This document shows, in pieces, positions 22,060 to 34,469 of a DNA stretch of 64,000 nucleotides (position 1 is the first letter of the stretch; every line of letters starts with the position of its first letter). Source of the DNA: Chrysopilus asiliformis (Eukaryota > Arthropoda > Insecta > Diptera > Rhagionidae); NCBI GenBank assembly GCA_964034945.1, contig OZ035963.1, forward strand, positions 39,376,361 to 39,440,360, in the 5' to 3' direction. The notes under the pieces were generated by a model. That model did no database searches and was not told the origin of the DNA. It saw only the letters and a program-made list of their open reading frames with translations. Both the position numbers and the translations under genes were made by a program.

Positions 22060-23370
22060 TGACCATTTTTAAAAAACCCTAATTTCGTTTTTTTGCGATT
22101 TACTCCTAAACTACGCGTTTTTCAATGATGTATGGTAAAAGTTGGATACAATAAAATTGCTTACATTTTTGTATTTTACTAGAATTAGCGAACTCAAACA
22201 TTTATCGAGATATACCGTTTTTTTAAATAACTGTTTTATACGTAATGTCAACGCGTTTAATCATCTATTCACTACGAACGACTTCCAAAAACTTGTAGAC
22301 CGTAGTGAAAATCAATTTGGATTACAATTGCATGGATTTCTATAATTTTATCAAAACTTTGCCGGAACATTAAAAAATATTAAGCAAATTAAATTTTCAA
22401 ATTAAATTTTGAAATTAAGCACACGTTTCTGGAACAACTACTTTTTCCACCTACTTTTTAATCCGTTTTTCTTTATGTAAATGTACTTAATTGTCCTTTT
22501 TTTGGAAATGAAATAAAGTTGGTAGAAGGGATGTCAAATTTTTGAAAAACGCCGGTTTTCGGTTAAACCGGCTTTTAAGAATTTGGTTTCAACCGGGCCG
22601 GTTTAGCCGGGTAGGTTAGGTTTTAGGCACAACAAATACACTATAATAGAAACAAAAGACGTGAAGTGCCATATAATCCATTTAGAGGCCATAAATGGCA
22701 CAATATAATATTGTATTTAGTCTAAAGTGCCTAAAACTAAATGTTTCTAACAAACCAGTTGCATGAAAATTGGTTTGGACCACACTTTTCCCCCTTAACA
22801 GGATCCTATGGGATGTTAACAGCTTTCGAATGCAATAAACCGTGTTAAAATCGGTTAAGGTTTACTGGTAGAAGTCGACCTTACAAATTTCATTACATAT
22901 GTACCTGTTGTGGATTCATAGAACTGATTCGATGATTATATGAAAAAGAAGAATTAAAGACATTAAAAACTCTACATTTTCACCCTTTGCCATAAATCGA
23001 TATGTTTTAAACACATAAAAATGTGCTTATAAAAAATCGCTTACATCAGAAGAGGGTGTCAGCAGGAACGGGAATTCTTGCACCCAAGATGACCAATAAC
23101 ATTAGCGTAATTTCAAGTTATCGAACGCAATTTATTTCCATGTTCTCAATTGTGGTGTTGAAAAGATACAGCTTTTTTTCAGGAAATCGCACAAAAATGC
23201 TTCCGGCATTCCGATTTCTGTCAAAATATTGCTACACAGAAATCAGTTGCAAGAAATCGAACACCTCTTCCGAACTATCCCCTCAAAGTTTAAACGTTGA
23301 TTATCTCAGAATTACCAAAAAATATAAGAGAACTCTTAAGCGACAATGTGCGGTTCACATCTGATATTTT
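22060..23370 (+). repeat. Diverged family A relative
   Basis: Recognisable pieces in the same order as family A: CGATTTACTCCTAAACTACG at 22098, a run like CCATAAATCGATATGTTTTA at 22990, and a terminal TCACATCTGATATTTTA at 23356. It shares the altered terminus (TTCACATC-GATATTT) with the fragment at 55300-55645, suggesting a second subfamily. It includes unrelated inserted sequence around 22500-22900. Confidence 0.5.
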
Positions 23371-23686
23371 ATTAAAATTTTACGTATTTCCATATACTAA
23401 TTTACGTAAATTCGGGTAATTCACCTGTATTTGAATAAATGTGAAGTTGTTTGCGAGCGAATTCACAAAATTTCAGGTGAATTTAATTTAATACGATTCA
23501 CGAGTCATGTATTCACTGAATTTAAAGGTACCTGACAAAAGTTAAGCACTAGGTTAAAGTAGCTCTTTCAAACAAAGGAAACCTATAATTCCACGATACA
23601 GGCAATTTATTCAGAAATATTATTCAGAATTTTTTATTATTTTATTCAGAAAAAATAGTTCCCAATGCCAACCAGGAACTTTGCAG

Positions 23687-23755
23687 TAGTTGATAGGGAG
23701 TTGGATAGTCAAACATGAAATTTCGGGTTCAATTCCTCTCTAGGATTTTTTAATT
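23687..23755 (+). other. Possible tRNA-derived pseudogene or SINE head
   Basis: TAGTTGATAGGG resembles an RNA polymerase III A box, and GGTTCAATTCC, about 40 bases later, fits the B box. No stable cloverleaf with paired acceptor arms is obvious and no SINE body was identified downstream. Confidence 0.3.
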
Positions 23756-24008
23756 TTTTCCTCTACATAAAATGTTTTCCTTACATAAAATACAAAAACA
23801 ATGGCGATTTCAAAGTAATTTCATCTGAGTAAAAATTCGTTTTCGGTGGCACTATATATATGTAATGAGAAAAAAAATGTTCATAGGTTTTACAATATAT
23901 ATGTATATATAAAGAAAACTGTAAGTTACGACCTTTTCAGAGCAAAAAATCGATATATTGTTTATGAACCATAATTTTAATCTAATCACATAATTCTAAT
24001 GACTTCAG

Positions 24009-24742
24009 AGCCTTATCAGAAGCGATGCAGACGGTTCAACATACAAAACATTTTGCTCATCCTGCGAATTGGGCAGGATTTTTGCTTATCGGCGCTAACA
24101 TCCGTCTATCTAATAAAGTAGCTTTAATGGGACAAGCTCTTTGTGAGTTGATGTCGAATCCAGAAAATTGTAGAGACTCTTTACGCGTTTGCCTTCATCT
24201 GGTTGAAAAAAGCCTTCAACGAATTCACAGAGGACAAAAGAATGCAATGTATACGACACAGAAAAGTATTGAAAACAAAGCTGGAGCTGTAAACGGATGG
24301 AAAGATCTCTTAATGGCAGTTGGATTTAGATTCGAACCAGCCGGAAATGGTATTCCAGCAAGTGTGTTTTTTCCACAATCCGACCCAGAGGACAGACTTT
24401 CACAGTGCTCCGCTAGTTTACAATCACTTTTAGCATTATCACCCGCTACTTTATGTGCACTTTCTAAAATAGTAAACAACTGTGAATTAGCTAATGATAT
24501 TATTGCTCTGATTAGAAGCATTGTGGCCGAATTTCCACAAAAAACTATATCCGATATAGAAAATACTATTGATATACCCCTCAGTGTTCGTCTTTGGAGA
24601 GTATCCGGATGTCATGAACTTTTAGCTTCTCTAGGATTTGATTTAATGGAAGTTGGGGAGGACCAAGTTACTATACGAACTGGAAAACAGGCTAATCGAC
24701 GAAATTGCCAGTTTGTTCTCCAAGCTTTATTGGCACTTTTTG
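24009..24742 (+). CDS. TTC28: TTC28-like protein, post-CHAT exon
   Basis: Acceptor TCAG; enters in phase 2 (AG|A = Arg) and leaves in phase 1 at TTTTTG|GTATTC. It finishes the CHAT domain (ALSEAMQTVQHTKHFAHPAN, WAGFLLIGANIRL) and continues into the helical region that follows CHAT in TTC28 (ALMGQALCELMSN, RDSLRVCLHLVEKSLQRIHR, GWKDLLMAVGFRFEP). This region is what separates TTC28 from generic TPR/CHAT proteins, hence the gene name. Confidence 0.88.
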
Positions 24743-24796
24743 GTATTCTATTTTGGAATTTTACTGTTTTTGTTATTATTATTATTTTTTTTATAG

Positions 24797-26610
24797 ATAC
24801 CCGGGAAGCACCGAAAAACCTTGGATTGGATTTTAGCAGTAGTTCTGAATCTTTAAGTGATGATAATGACTCCGAAAATACACTAAACTCTTCTAGTCCA
24901 AATCAACTAATACAGAATAGCACATCAACTGATAATATAAAATTGAAAAACTCTTCCTTAGTTCTAAACGGTCGTCAACCATTTGTAAGCAGTGGTGGAG
25001 CTTTTATATCATACGTACGGAGACGAGGGGAACCCGACGGAGAACGAAATGACACAGTCGTAACTAAAAATTCTTTAGGATCATCAAACAGGATAGTACT
25101 GTCTAAAAATTTAAGCCGTCCGTATAGTTCAAATGAAAAATTATCTGATGGATACTTCACGAAAAATTCATGCAAACCCGAACTACCACCTCTTTGCTAC
25201 TCAACTTTAAAGAAACCCATTCGGATATCTCGTCCTGGTGGTGGTGGTGAAAGTGATGCAGCTTTCACTCCCAGTCCGCCAATAGCTCCACAAAATATAA
25301 TTGAGCCGAATGTTTCATTAGCTTTAGCACATCAAACTAAAATTCGAAATCTTTATTCTAGTTCTACACAGAATTTGATTGACGAAAATACTCCTTCATT
25401 TTCGGGCGGCAGGCATAATTCATCATGTCGGCCAGAGAGCTCAAGTTCTACAGGTTCTGCTACTGATTGGGAAGGGTCAGGTCATGCTACGGTATTACGT
25501 CGGGCAAATCAAACTCAAAATGTCCCCCCTATTCCACCACCAAGACAGAAGAATGAACTAATTGATAATTTACGTCCTTTGGAACTTTTAGCACCCGTAT
25601 ATAATAACTTAGGACATGTAACTGCCTCTAAAACTGAGATATCTCTTACTGACATTGAACTCATTAATTCAAAGTCTGAATTACAAAAAGGATTTAATTT
25701 AAAAGCAGATAGCAAGAAAGATTTGCATTCTAAGGTCAATTCTAAAGGGATTCCTCATTCAATAGACGATAGATCATCGAATAATATGGGATTCATCGAT
25801 CGTTTAAGTGTGCGAACAGAAGTTTCCAAAAATAAAACAAATATCATTTGTGGACAAGATCGAAAAATACCCCCAACTCTACAGGAAGATAGCTTGAACT
25901 TTTCATTGAATTTTAATCCCTATCTATCGTCATCAGACAATGAAGAAATATCACCTAAAAAAGAATACAGAAAGGAATTAAATTTACAGCATACGCCATC
26001 ATCGAAATCCTTGTTGTCTAAGGATACCAAATCGCCTAAATGTATTCAAGAATCTATATTACGTCGTATGAATCGTGAATTAAAACCAAGTATTTCTGAG
26101 GTCTATCATGAAAGAAATATTGGGCTTGGTTTAGCTCCGCCATTATCAAAGTTGTTGTTTACTAAAAATTACGAATGTTCTGAAAAAGTGATTTTACCTG
26201 CGTCCGCGAGTAAAAATTTTCCCGAAGAGGTGAACGAGTTTGAAATAAATGCAGGCTCAATAGCTATGCCACCAAATACTTTAGTTCCCGATCAATGTTT
26301 AATCTGTAAGGAATCAAGTAATACAGTATGTTCCTGTAATTCATTCCGAGCAACAAAAAAATTTCCTTGGCTAAGTAATATACCCTCTAATATCTTAAAG
26401 GGTAGCGATCTTTCTACTGCTGACATAGTTGTAAGGGAAAACAGTGCAAAGGGAAATTCTTCAGCAAATCTGACCAACAGTATTAAACATTCTGAAAGTC
26501 CTATTCCAGATTTTAGTAGGCGGGACGAAGGTGACGGAAGATCAGTTGCTGAATCACAATGTAGCAATAGCTACAAACTTGACTTAAAATATACTCTTCG
26601 AAAGCAATAA
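24797..26610 (+). CDS. TTC28: TTC28-like protein, last exon (disordered tail)
   Basis: Acceptor TATAG|AT after a 54-bp intron (24743-24796). Retaining the intron would also keep the frame open but would insert 18 hydrophobic residues (ILFWNFTVFVIIIIFF), so the spliced form (ALFDTREAPKN) is far more plausible. The 603-residue tail is Ser/Asn/Lys-rich with proline patches (PPIPPPRQKN, RPGGGGESD) and a small Cys cluster (CLICKESSNTVCSC) that might bind metal. It ends in TAA at 26610. The joined window fragment is 1656 residues. Confidence 0.88.
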
Positions 26611-26619
26611 ATAAATAAA
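26606..26619 (+). promoter_or_regulatory. Candidate poly(A) signals overlapping the TTC28 stop
   Basis: Overlapping AATAAA hexamers span the stop codon and the next nine bases. Further AT-rich sequence follows to 26920. Use of a signal this close to the stop would give an extremely short 3' UTR, so a more distal signal (for example AATAAA at 26900) may be used instead. Confidence 0.4.
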
Positions 26620-26924
26620 TATTATATATATATATGTCAATTGCTGGATAATTTTAATAATACTTGATAAATCCAAGGATATCAAAGTTATTGAAAACCA
26701 AATTTATCGTCAATATATATAAATACATATATATCTAACGAGGACAGGGTGTTCAAATGTTTTTAGAAGATAGTTTTTTTTTGTTGAATTTTACTGAAGC
26801 GAATAATAAGAATATATTAATTAAATTATATAAATACTTTTTTTCTTAGTTAATAAAAAAAAAACAAATATTCCAGGGTTAAAAATTTAAGCATTTATAT
26901 AAATAAATTTTTGTTTATTTTATC

Positions 26925-27893
26925 AACTCGCATGTTTTCATCGACATTTGGTATTAAATGTAAAAGTTTTTATTATTATTTATATAAACTTCTTGAATTA
27001 TTTTTATTTAAAATTAAATACAAATATTTATTTTCTATTTTTAATTTCTATTTTTTAACAATATTTTCTTACAGCCTTATTAATAAACGTTAGTTAACTT
27101 TTATCAATGGTTTACGCAGTGGATAACTCGAAATTCTTATTAATAAAAATTTTTAAGATTTAACTGACGTTAGTTAACTCTCTGTTAGCTAACATACCGA
27201 TTCCCTCGAGTTAACGAGTTGATAACTCTTGACGGCACATAACTCTTGCAATAATGACTATAAGAAACAATGATGCATTAAAAAAAATGCAATTTATGTT
27301 ATTATATTATATTATCTTATCACTTGAACACAACTTTTCTGATCGCTTTCCTTCAATTTTTAAATTTTCCACTTTTAATCACTTTTCAGTAAATCACAAT
27401 TAAAATAAAAACATTAATTTCACTCCTATTTTAATATTGTCTCCAAGGAAACGGATTTAAAAAACCAAAATATGACTTATTTTAATATCGTCTCCAAGGA
27501 AACGGATTTAAAAAACCAAAATATGACTTAAATGTAAAAGATTTTCGTGTTTTTTGGTACAATTCAGCACAAGGGTTGCCTTATTCAAACTAAATTTTTA
27601 AATAAAATACGAGTTAGCTATTATATGGAGGAAAAAATTTTATTAATAAGAATAGTTAACTAATGTATAAGTTTGCTATCTCGGAGTTAGTTAGCACATG
27701 AGTTATCTCCGTGTTAGGGATTTTTTATTAATAAGGCTGTTAATGTATACTTAATTTTTTTAAAACTCATAGTATCAAAAATTCACCGTTTTTTTTTAAA
27801 TTCTAACTGTCAAAATTTACAGCAAATAAAAATAACTGATGCCACAAATTTGATAAAAATTTTACTCCAAATGTCGATAAAAACATGCGAGTT
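26925..27893. mobile_element. Inverted-repeat DNA element (27-bp TIRs) hosting a Harbinger MITE
   Basis: AACTCGCATGTTTTCATCGA at the left matches the complement of TCGATAAAAACATGCGAGTT at the right; the pairing extends about 27 bp. A clear TSD is not visible. The interior outside the nested MITE (27072-27739) is AT-rich without coding signal. Confidence 0.65.
27072..27739. mobile_element. PIF/Harbinger-type MITE with TTA duplication
   Basis: Termini CAGCCTTATTAATAA in inverted orientation, TTA on both sides (27069-27071, 27740-27742). Inside, a 51-bp unit containing GTCTCCAAGGAAACGG is tandemly duplicated (27428-27530) with one visible difference. Subterminal GTTAGTTAAC/GTTAACTAA motifs recur. 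Confidence 0.75.
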
Positions 27894-27941
27894 CATACAA
27901 ACTTGGCGTAAAAGGTTTTAAAAAACAAAAATTTATTCATA

Positions 27942-28246
27942 AACATAACAAAAGCTATAATTGCCAATCTGGCAATTATTGAAAACCCGTATGGTGATAT
28001 TCGTTCAAAATTCGAACAGTTGTACCAAAATTCCACATTGAAGTCAAACTTTCCAATAAGATTTTTTAAAATCTATTCCAATCGGATTTTGATGTATGGG
28101 AGTTTTATGTAGAATCATATCCTAAATAACTTTTGTTCTTGCACTTTTTTGATAAGATGCACCATTTTGAAGATATTCACAAAAAACGTTTTCGTTCGTA
28201 TGGGGGTCCATTTTTCCTCATGAACGAGCTTAGCCCCGCATTTTAT
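27942..28246 (+). repeat. Family B repeat, copy 4 (truncated)
   Basis: Begins with the ATTGCCAATCTGGCAAT palindrome end and stops at about CCCGCATTTTA, before the microsatellite. 28250-28830 after it is AT-rich sequence with no recognised element or gene. Confidence 0.8.
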
Positions 28247-28832
28247 TTTATTTTTGTATAATAATATATATTCAAATTGGTTAGCAATAGTCCCAAAAAA
28301 TTGCCATTCGATAAAGGAAATATTAAACCAACAATCATTCAAGTGGTTGCAAACAAAAATAATTCTCATGCATTATTTTTGTTTGCGTTATTTTCCATAA
28401 AGATGCCACAATTGCAAGAAAACCTATTTCGAAAAACAAAACTGAGATTATTTTTTATGCGTTGATAATACTCCCCCCACTTACTATGTGCGATGCCACA
28501 TGCTGCCTACTTGCACCTGAGCCACGAGAAATGTTGGGACGAAGTGTTAAAGAAACAAAATTAACCTATTCGAAAAGTGGTGCAGCGCTGTTTTAATAGA
28601 CGATACATGCACACATACAACATACTGGCATGTCATGTTTGAGAAATCTTCGGTTTTGACAACTCGGCAGTCTGTTTTTGACAATCGTCAATTGTGTAGC
28701 TAGAGTTTGCTTCATACTTGATTTGTGTATTGTGAGCAAGGAGTATAAATAAAATGATTTCAATTTAATAAGTGAATATATAGAACGCAAAAAGTTGAAC
28801 TTTGATCAATTAATTCAGCTCATAAACTAATA

Positions 28833-29609
28833 CACCAATACCTCACTTTGCGTCGTGGTTACGTTCCAAAAAAACACGACGCAAATTGAAACGACGCAAA
28901 GTGAATTATGATTTTCTATAGCAAACCATGTAAAGATCGAAGATAGGTTCCAAGGTTACGAAAATACTTCTGACAGTTGTTGCAGCCAGACCAACAGCCT
29001 TTGCTATCTCCACAGCCTTCTCTTATCTCCACAGCTTTCTTAAGGGAGAGCCCTTATCAAATCGTCGCAGAATATTTAATTTTGTCTCCAAGCTGATAGT
29101 TTTTTTTTATTTTTGATAATTCTACCAGCAGCACCCTTTCCACTCATTTGGCTTAAAAAATTACAAGTGTATGTAAAAAAAATAATATAACTCTGCCAAT
29201 AAATAAATTGGAAAAATATTTACCTTTTTTGTAACCAGAAACAACCCGTAAAAATTTATAAAAATTTATTATTCTCTTTTAAAAAAAAGAACAACACACT
29301 AATTGAAACTGAACTCTAAAATTAGCAAAACAAAGTGAAAATAAAACTGTATTAAAATTGCGTTGATTTTCAGTTAGAAAGGGAATCCCCGAGTTTTGAT
29401 GGCATGGCGCAATTAGAAAGAAAAGTCGTGCCATCTTTTAGAAAAAAAAAGAAAATTTCAAAAAATTTCAAAAGAAAAATTAAAGACTCGAACCCAAAAC
29501 AACGCAACTTCGAAAATCTAACGACGCACAGTGAAAATTAGTACTAATTCAGCAGCGACGCAACTTCGAAAAAACGCAAAACGAAAAGACGCAAAGCGAG
29601 GTATTGGTG
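28833..29609 (-). mobile_element. Pogo/Tigger-like element with TA duplication
   Basis: TIRs CACCAATACCTCACTTTGCG and its near-complement (CGCAAAGCGAGGTATTGGTG), with TA on each side (28831-28832, 29610-29611). The minus strand around 28960-29150 encodes a degenerate helix-turn-helix (EKAVEIAKAVGLAATTVRSI) preceded by a basic start (GKGAAGRIIKNKKK), like the N-terminal CENP-B/psq-type domain of pogo transposases. The catalytic part is gone. Confidence 0.7.
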
Positions 29610-29611
29610 TA

Positions 29612-30396
29612 TAGTATTAACATTTAGAGAAAATAAGTGTAAATGTGGCAAAAGATAACAAAAATAAATTTATAATATATAATAAAATAATTTCAACAAA
29701 TGACTAAATTATGGAAAACTAGCAAAGATTTTAATAAAAAAAAATAATATATAATAAAAACAAATATTTCAAAGAAATAAAAACAAATGACCAAACAAAA
29801 ATTAAACAAAGGTATTAATTAAAAAATATAAATATAATAAGAACAAATAAATAGGAAGAAATAAAGAACCAATAGTAAATGGCGATTTGGACCAGGTATC
29901 CGGCCAACTATGACCCCTAACTAGTTGTCACAGCGGCAACTTAAAAAAAAAGGTTTGCTTCAGGGGCAAAAGTAAAAATGTGTACACCTTAAACAAGGGT
30001 GCAGCGAAGATTTTATAAATAAATTTTTTTAATCTAATCATTAAAAATATTTTTGACAATTGAAGGGGTTAGAATGACAGTCAAGTAAGTCAAGTTTAAC
30101 TAGTTTTGTGAATATGTATGTAAAAAAACTCATAATGTTACCCAGCCCTATTCACGACACCGTATTATCAGTAATAATGTAGTTATTACCAATTTATGTT
30201 AAGCGAACAAACAATTTCTCAATAACTGTGAAGTTTTAAGGGCATTAACTGAGTTACACCACTAGCATTTTAAAACTTTTTTGTGAATACCCAAATCACT
30301 ATTGACTTACTTTGATATCATTTCGAGGGAAAGTCAAACAGTTAAACCAAATGGAAATCAAGCTTTATTCATGAAATTTTAAAGCAGAAATTTTAA
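29612..30396. other. Intergenic stretch, nothing recognised
   Basis: AT-rich, A-rich runs and no open frame of note. No inverted-repeat element with a TSD was identified. It lies between the pogo-like element and family B copy 5. Confidence 0.5.
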
Positions 30397-30898
30397 ACAT
30401 AACAAAAGCTATAATTGCCAATCTGGCAATTATTGAAAACCCGTATGGTGATATTCGTATCAAAATTCGAACAGTTGTACCAAAATTCTACTTTGAAGTC
30501 AAACTTTCCAATAAGATTTTTTAAAATTTATTCCAATCGGATTTTGATGTATGGAAGTTTTATGTAGAATCATATCCTAAATAACTTTTGTTTTTGAACT
30601 TTTTTGATAAGATACACCGTTTTTGAGTAATTCGCAAAAAACGTTTTCGTTCGTATGAGGGTACCCCCTCTCCACCCACCAAATGTTCCATTTTTGCCCA
30701 TTAACGAACTTAGCCTTGGATTTTACGAAAAACGAATCTGCGTAAAATTTCAAGTCTCTAGCTCAATCCGTGCGCCCGTAATCCGCGCCAGAGACGGACA
30801 GACAGACGGACGGACATGCTAAATTCAACTTTTTTTATCATTCTAAACACACTGGTGTAATTCATTTTTTTGTGTGATGACGGGATCTTGGCGTTTAC
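30397..30898 (+). repeat. Family B repeat, copy 5 (lacks its last ~60 bp)
   Basis: Left end with palindrome intact (ATTGCCAATCTGGCAAT), microsatellite short (GGACAGACAGACGGACGGAC at about 30797). It ends at GATCTTGGCGTT without the inverted CACCATACGGG terminus. 30900-31286 downstream has no recognised feature. Confidence 0.8.
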
Positions 30899-31294
30899 AG
30901 TAGCTGGCAAAACGAGTTTTTTGTTTCAAAACTGAGATTGTAAATATATTGACCACCTGAACTGTATTGATTATTTTACAAACCTTATGATTATGACAGA
31001 CTTATAACTTGAACTAAAACTACTCTAGTCGAATTGGAGCTTACGATTCTGAACTATTTTGGTAGTCGATGTATATTAGAAACGTTGTTGTATCATCCTC
31101 AGCAGATCCAGTTTAGTCAATTTTCAGTTAAAAAACATAGCTTTATCTACCTAGCGGTGAGATGATACCTTTCTTACGTAATTAAACGTCATATGATGAA
31201 AAATTTGCTGTTTATGTTGAAATTTTTTATGCAAAAATATTTGAAAACTCGAGAGCTAATTGAGGTAGAAAGTTGAAACTTGGTACAGAACAGG

Positions 31295-33280
31295 CAGGGC
31301 CGTACCGACTGGGGGGGATGGGGGGGAGGCTCCCCCCCCAATAAGTCTTCAGTTGGGAATTTGACCCTTAGGAGTTGGGAAATCTCACTTCTTGAAGATG
31401 TGAGATTTCTTAAGTTGGGAAATCTCTTTTGTCGATTTTCCAAAATCCCAACTTGTCTTTTTCTACCTCAAATTTTCTATTAGTGAACAAAGGCGTGTTT
31501 TATGACTTGTTTGTGTTTCCACATGCCATTCTGCTTTGGCGACAGCGTCACAGCGAGTTGGGAGAGAATGAATAAAAGGCTTTGAAAGAGTAGAGTAGAC
31601 ACTCGACCATGGGGGGAGTATAATGTTCTCATCAGTTTATGGCACAGAACTATATAACATAGTATGGTGACACAAAGCTCTGCTGAAAAATGGTCCCAAA
31701 AGTATTTCCCTCTTTATCATACTTAAACGCATCCACTGAACTGTATAATATCGCGAAATTCAAATTTCGTCCGCCGCGAAATTCAAATTTCACAAGTTTG
31801 AGACTAACTTTATGCGCCAACACCATTCCGAAAGTCTATTTTCCTTTGACAGCTCACGGTTTAAACGAAAGAACTATATTTATAGTCATACGGTTATCTC
31901 GCTCTTACTTAACTCGTTTTGATTCATTGAACTGTATTGAAATGGGACCATTTGAGACAGCAAATCGAGCGATCTAGTATATTCGTGCTGAAACAGTGAG
32001 TTTTGAAAATATAGTGTAATTGTTGTACCATCGGTGTTCGGATTTTTTAAACAAATGAATAGGTAAGAACTGTTTCAAGTAATATGTATTTAATTTCTTA
32101 TAAGTTTATGTCAACACTGGATTCGGATAAAATCTGAATACAAAAGAAAGTGCCAAAAATAAGCGATATAAAGTCAAATGTACTTCTTGTGGTCACAAGT
32201 CGCATAAGATTATTAGTGTTTACCCTTTATTTAATTGTGAAAAATAAAAAAAATTTACTTTCTTCTACGGAGTGCAATAAAGTATTGTATTCATGAAAAA
32301 TTTCGACCTCTTAATTTTGCCTAAAAAAATTTCCCGATCACTCCTGAGTCGATTGGAGTCATATTAAAAAAATGTCGTTCTGTCTGTCAGTCTGTCAGTT
32401 TGTCTGTCTGTCTGTGTACAAGATTTCTCAAAAACTAATAAAGCTAGAGCCATGAAATTTTATAGGCATGTTGGGTCCTGAAATGGGACGATCCTATCAA
32501 CTTTTGGTGGAAATCCGTTAACCGGAAGTATCCAAAATGGCGGTTTTTCAAAAATCGCAATTTCGTTTTTCTCGATTTACTCCCAAACTACGCGTTTTTT
32601 AGTGGCCTTAAGTACGACGAAACTTTTAGAAAATAAAATTTCCCACACTTTTGTCTTTAGATATAACTCGATATCTCAACCTGTTATCGAGATAAAACGT
32701 TATTTCCAACAAAAAAAACAGTTTTTGCGATTATCTTGAAAACTAATGGGGTTTTGCTGACTGAATGGATGAAGTGAAATAATGAGAATGACATTCTGCA
32801 CAATTTTGTTTCTTACCGTTATTGAGATATTTAGATTAAAATATAAAAAAATATGTTTTTGCAAATTACTGGCAAACTAACGATTTTTCGACAAATTAAT
32901 TTAAGGAAAACTTGGAGATGTTAAAATTTTCTACCTTTTTGCCATTTACCGTAAATTGATATCTTTTACAGTTCTCAAGCTATCTCAAATTTTGTACGTT
33001 TTTGATATTTTTGAATAAACCAAGAATTTATTGGGATGTCGTCTTAGGTTGACAACGCGACAGGGCTCTAGCGTAAATTGCGCAGGATCGTAGATTTTGT
33101 AGAAGTAAGTTTTGTGTTGACCACAACTGATATTTCATTATATCAGTTGTTTCTTGTCAGAGATTCTGGGCAAGGAAAAGGAATTTTTATTATGTACATC
33201 CCAGTTGGGAAAAATTAGATGTTCGAGTTGGGAAAATTGAGACGTCTCCCCCCCAATCCAGAACCTTCGATACGGCCCTG
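31295..33280. mobile_element. hAT element with 8-bp duplication, hosts family A copy 4
   Basis: CAGGGCCGTACCGACTGGGG at the left and CCTTCGATACGGCCCTG at the right form imperfect TIRs; the perfect 8-bp TSD AGAACAGG (31287-31294, 33281-33288) settles the ends. Subterminal copies of AGTTGGGAAATCTC occur on both sides. A second, 3'-cut copy of the same family starts at 63646. Frames at 31690-31977 show no transposase domain. Confidence 0.85.
32254..33134 (+). repeat. Family A repeat, copy 4 (inside hAT)
   Basis: Full-length, with a short GTCT array (32381-32413). It carries single-base differences from copies 1-3 throughout (for example AAAGCTAGAGCC for AGAGCTAGCGCC). It is inserted within the hAT at 31295. 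Confidence 0.8.
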
Positions 33281-33548
33281 AGAACAGGCTTTTATCAAAA
33301 CTTTAACGCTCTTCCTTCTTCTCCTACACAAATGACGAAAATTTTTCCAATTTTCTTGAAAACAGTTTTTTCATAAATATTTGTCTAAACAAAAAGTGTT
33401 TAGAATATGATTTGACATAAATTTCCCTGGGTCGGTGGCCAAATGTCCTAGGGACGTGCAGAGCTCCGTTATGATTTAGATTTTTCAAGTAATATCAACA
33501 CATTTCCTACAGATAAGAAAAGTGAAAAAAATATTTTACAAATTTAAA

Positions 33549-34025
33549 ACATAACAAAAGCTATAATTGCCAATCTGGCAATTATTGAAAAACCGTATGG
33601 TGATATTCGTATCAAAATTCGAGCACTTGTACCAAAATTCCACTTTGAAGTCAAACTTTCCAATAAGATTTTTTAAAATTTATTCCAATCGGATTTTGAT
33701 GTATGGGAGTTTTATGTAGAATCATATCCTAAATAACTTTTGTTCTTGCACTTTTCTCTAATGGTCCATTTTTACCCATTAACGAACTTAGCCTCGCATT
33801 TTACGAAAAACCAATCTGCGCAAAATTTCAAGTCTCTAGCTCAATCCGTGCACCCGCAATCCGCGCCACAGACGGACGGACGGACGGACATGCAAAAATT
33901 AATTATTTTTATCATTCTAAACACACTGGTGTAATTCATTTTTGTGTGCGATAACGGGATCTTGGCGTTACAAACGGTAAGGCAATGTTAATATACCCTT
34001 TGGTTTCACCATACGGGTATAAAAA
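33549..34025 (+). repeat. Family B repeat, copy 6 (internal deletion)
   Basis: Both ends present (palindrome end and CCATACGGGTATAAAA end), but about 80 bp before CTAATGGTCCATTTTTACCC is missing compared with copy 1. The microsatellite is a short GGAC run at 33870-33890. It lies directly beside the palindromic sequence at 34025. Confidence 0.8.
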
Positions 34026-34027
34026 GA

Positions 34028-34140
34028 AATAAAAAACTTTTTGGGCGCTGTGTATCAGAAACAAAAGAGAGATAGATATTTTTTTATTGTGTTTTCTCTC
34101 TTTTATTTTGTATACGTAGCGTCCAACAAAATATTTTTTT
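34028..34140. repeat. Short palindromic element related to 55715-55989
   Basis: TTTTTGGGCGCTGTGTATCA at the left faces TACGTAGCGTCCAACAAAAT at the right around an AGAGAGATA...TCTCTCTTTT stem. The GCGCTGTGTATCA motif and layout match the two large palindromes at 55.7 and 56.7 kb, in diverged form. Confidence 0.55.
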
Positions 34141-34469
34141 TCTTTCCTTTTTACTCATTTTGTATTTGATTAATGAGAAGTCTACCGAATTGCGCAAATC
34201 GCGTCAAAATTTGTCTAGCGGTTCAGAAGATAGCCGGAGAGGGATTTCTAAGGAAGTGAAGAAATATATTTTAGTTTAGGGAAATTTTCCTTGCAACACG
34301 ATGTCCCCAATGGCGCTGCTAGACATTTTTCATGCAAATGTCCAAGTATGCAAACCAATGAAAAAGTAGTCTATAGATCGATACCCTTCCCATCGCAGTG
34401 TCTCCTTCTCCTACAAACGGTAACAATTGGAATGAAAGTGAAGTCAGACTTACTTCGGTAGAGTAAAAA

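Larger units (their letters stand above)
18805..24008 (+). other. 5.2-kb intron of the TTC28-type gene
   Basis: From GTAAGG at 18805 to TCAG at 24005-24008. It contains a Harbinger MITE (18958-19303), an imperfect hairpin (19533-19663), a hAT with nested elements (20016-22000), a diverged family A copy (22060-23370) and a possible tRNA-derived fragment (23687-23755). 22510-22640 has inverted CCGGTTT/AAACCGG motifs. 23370-23680 and 23760-24000 show nothing further. Confidence 0.85.
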
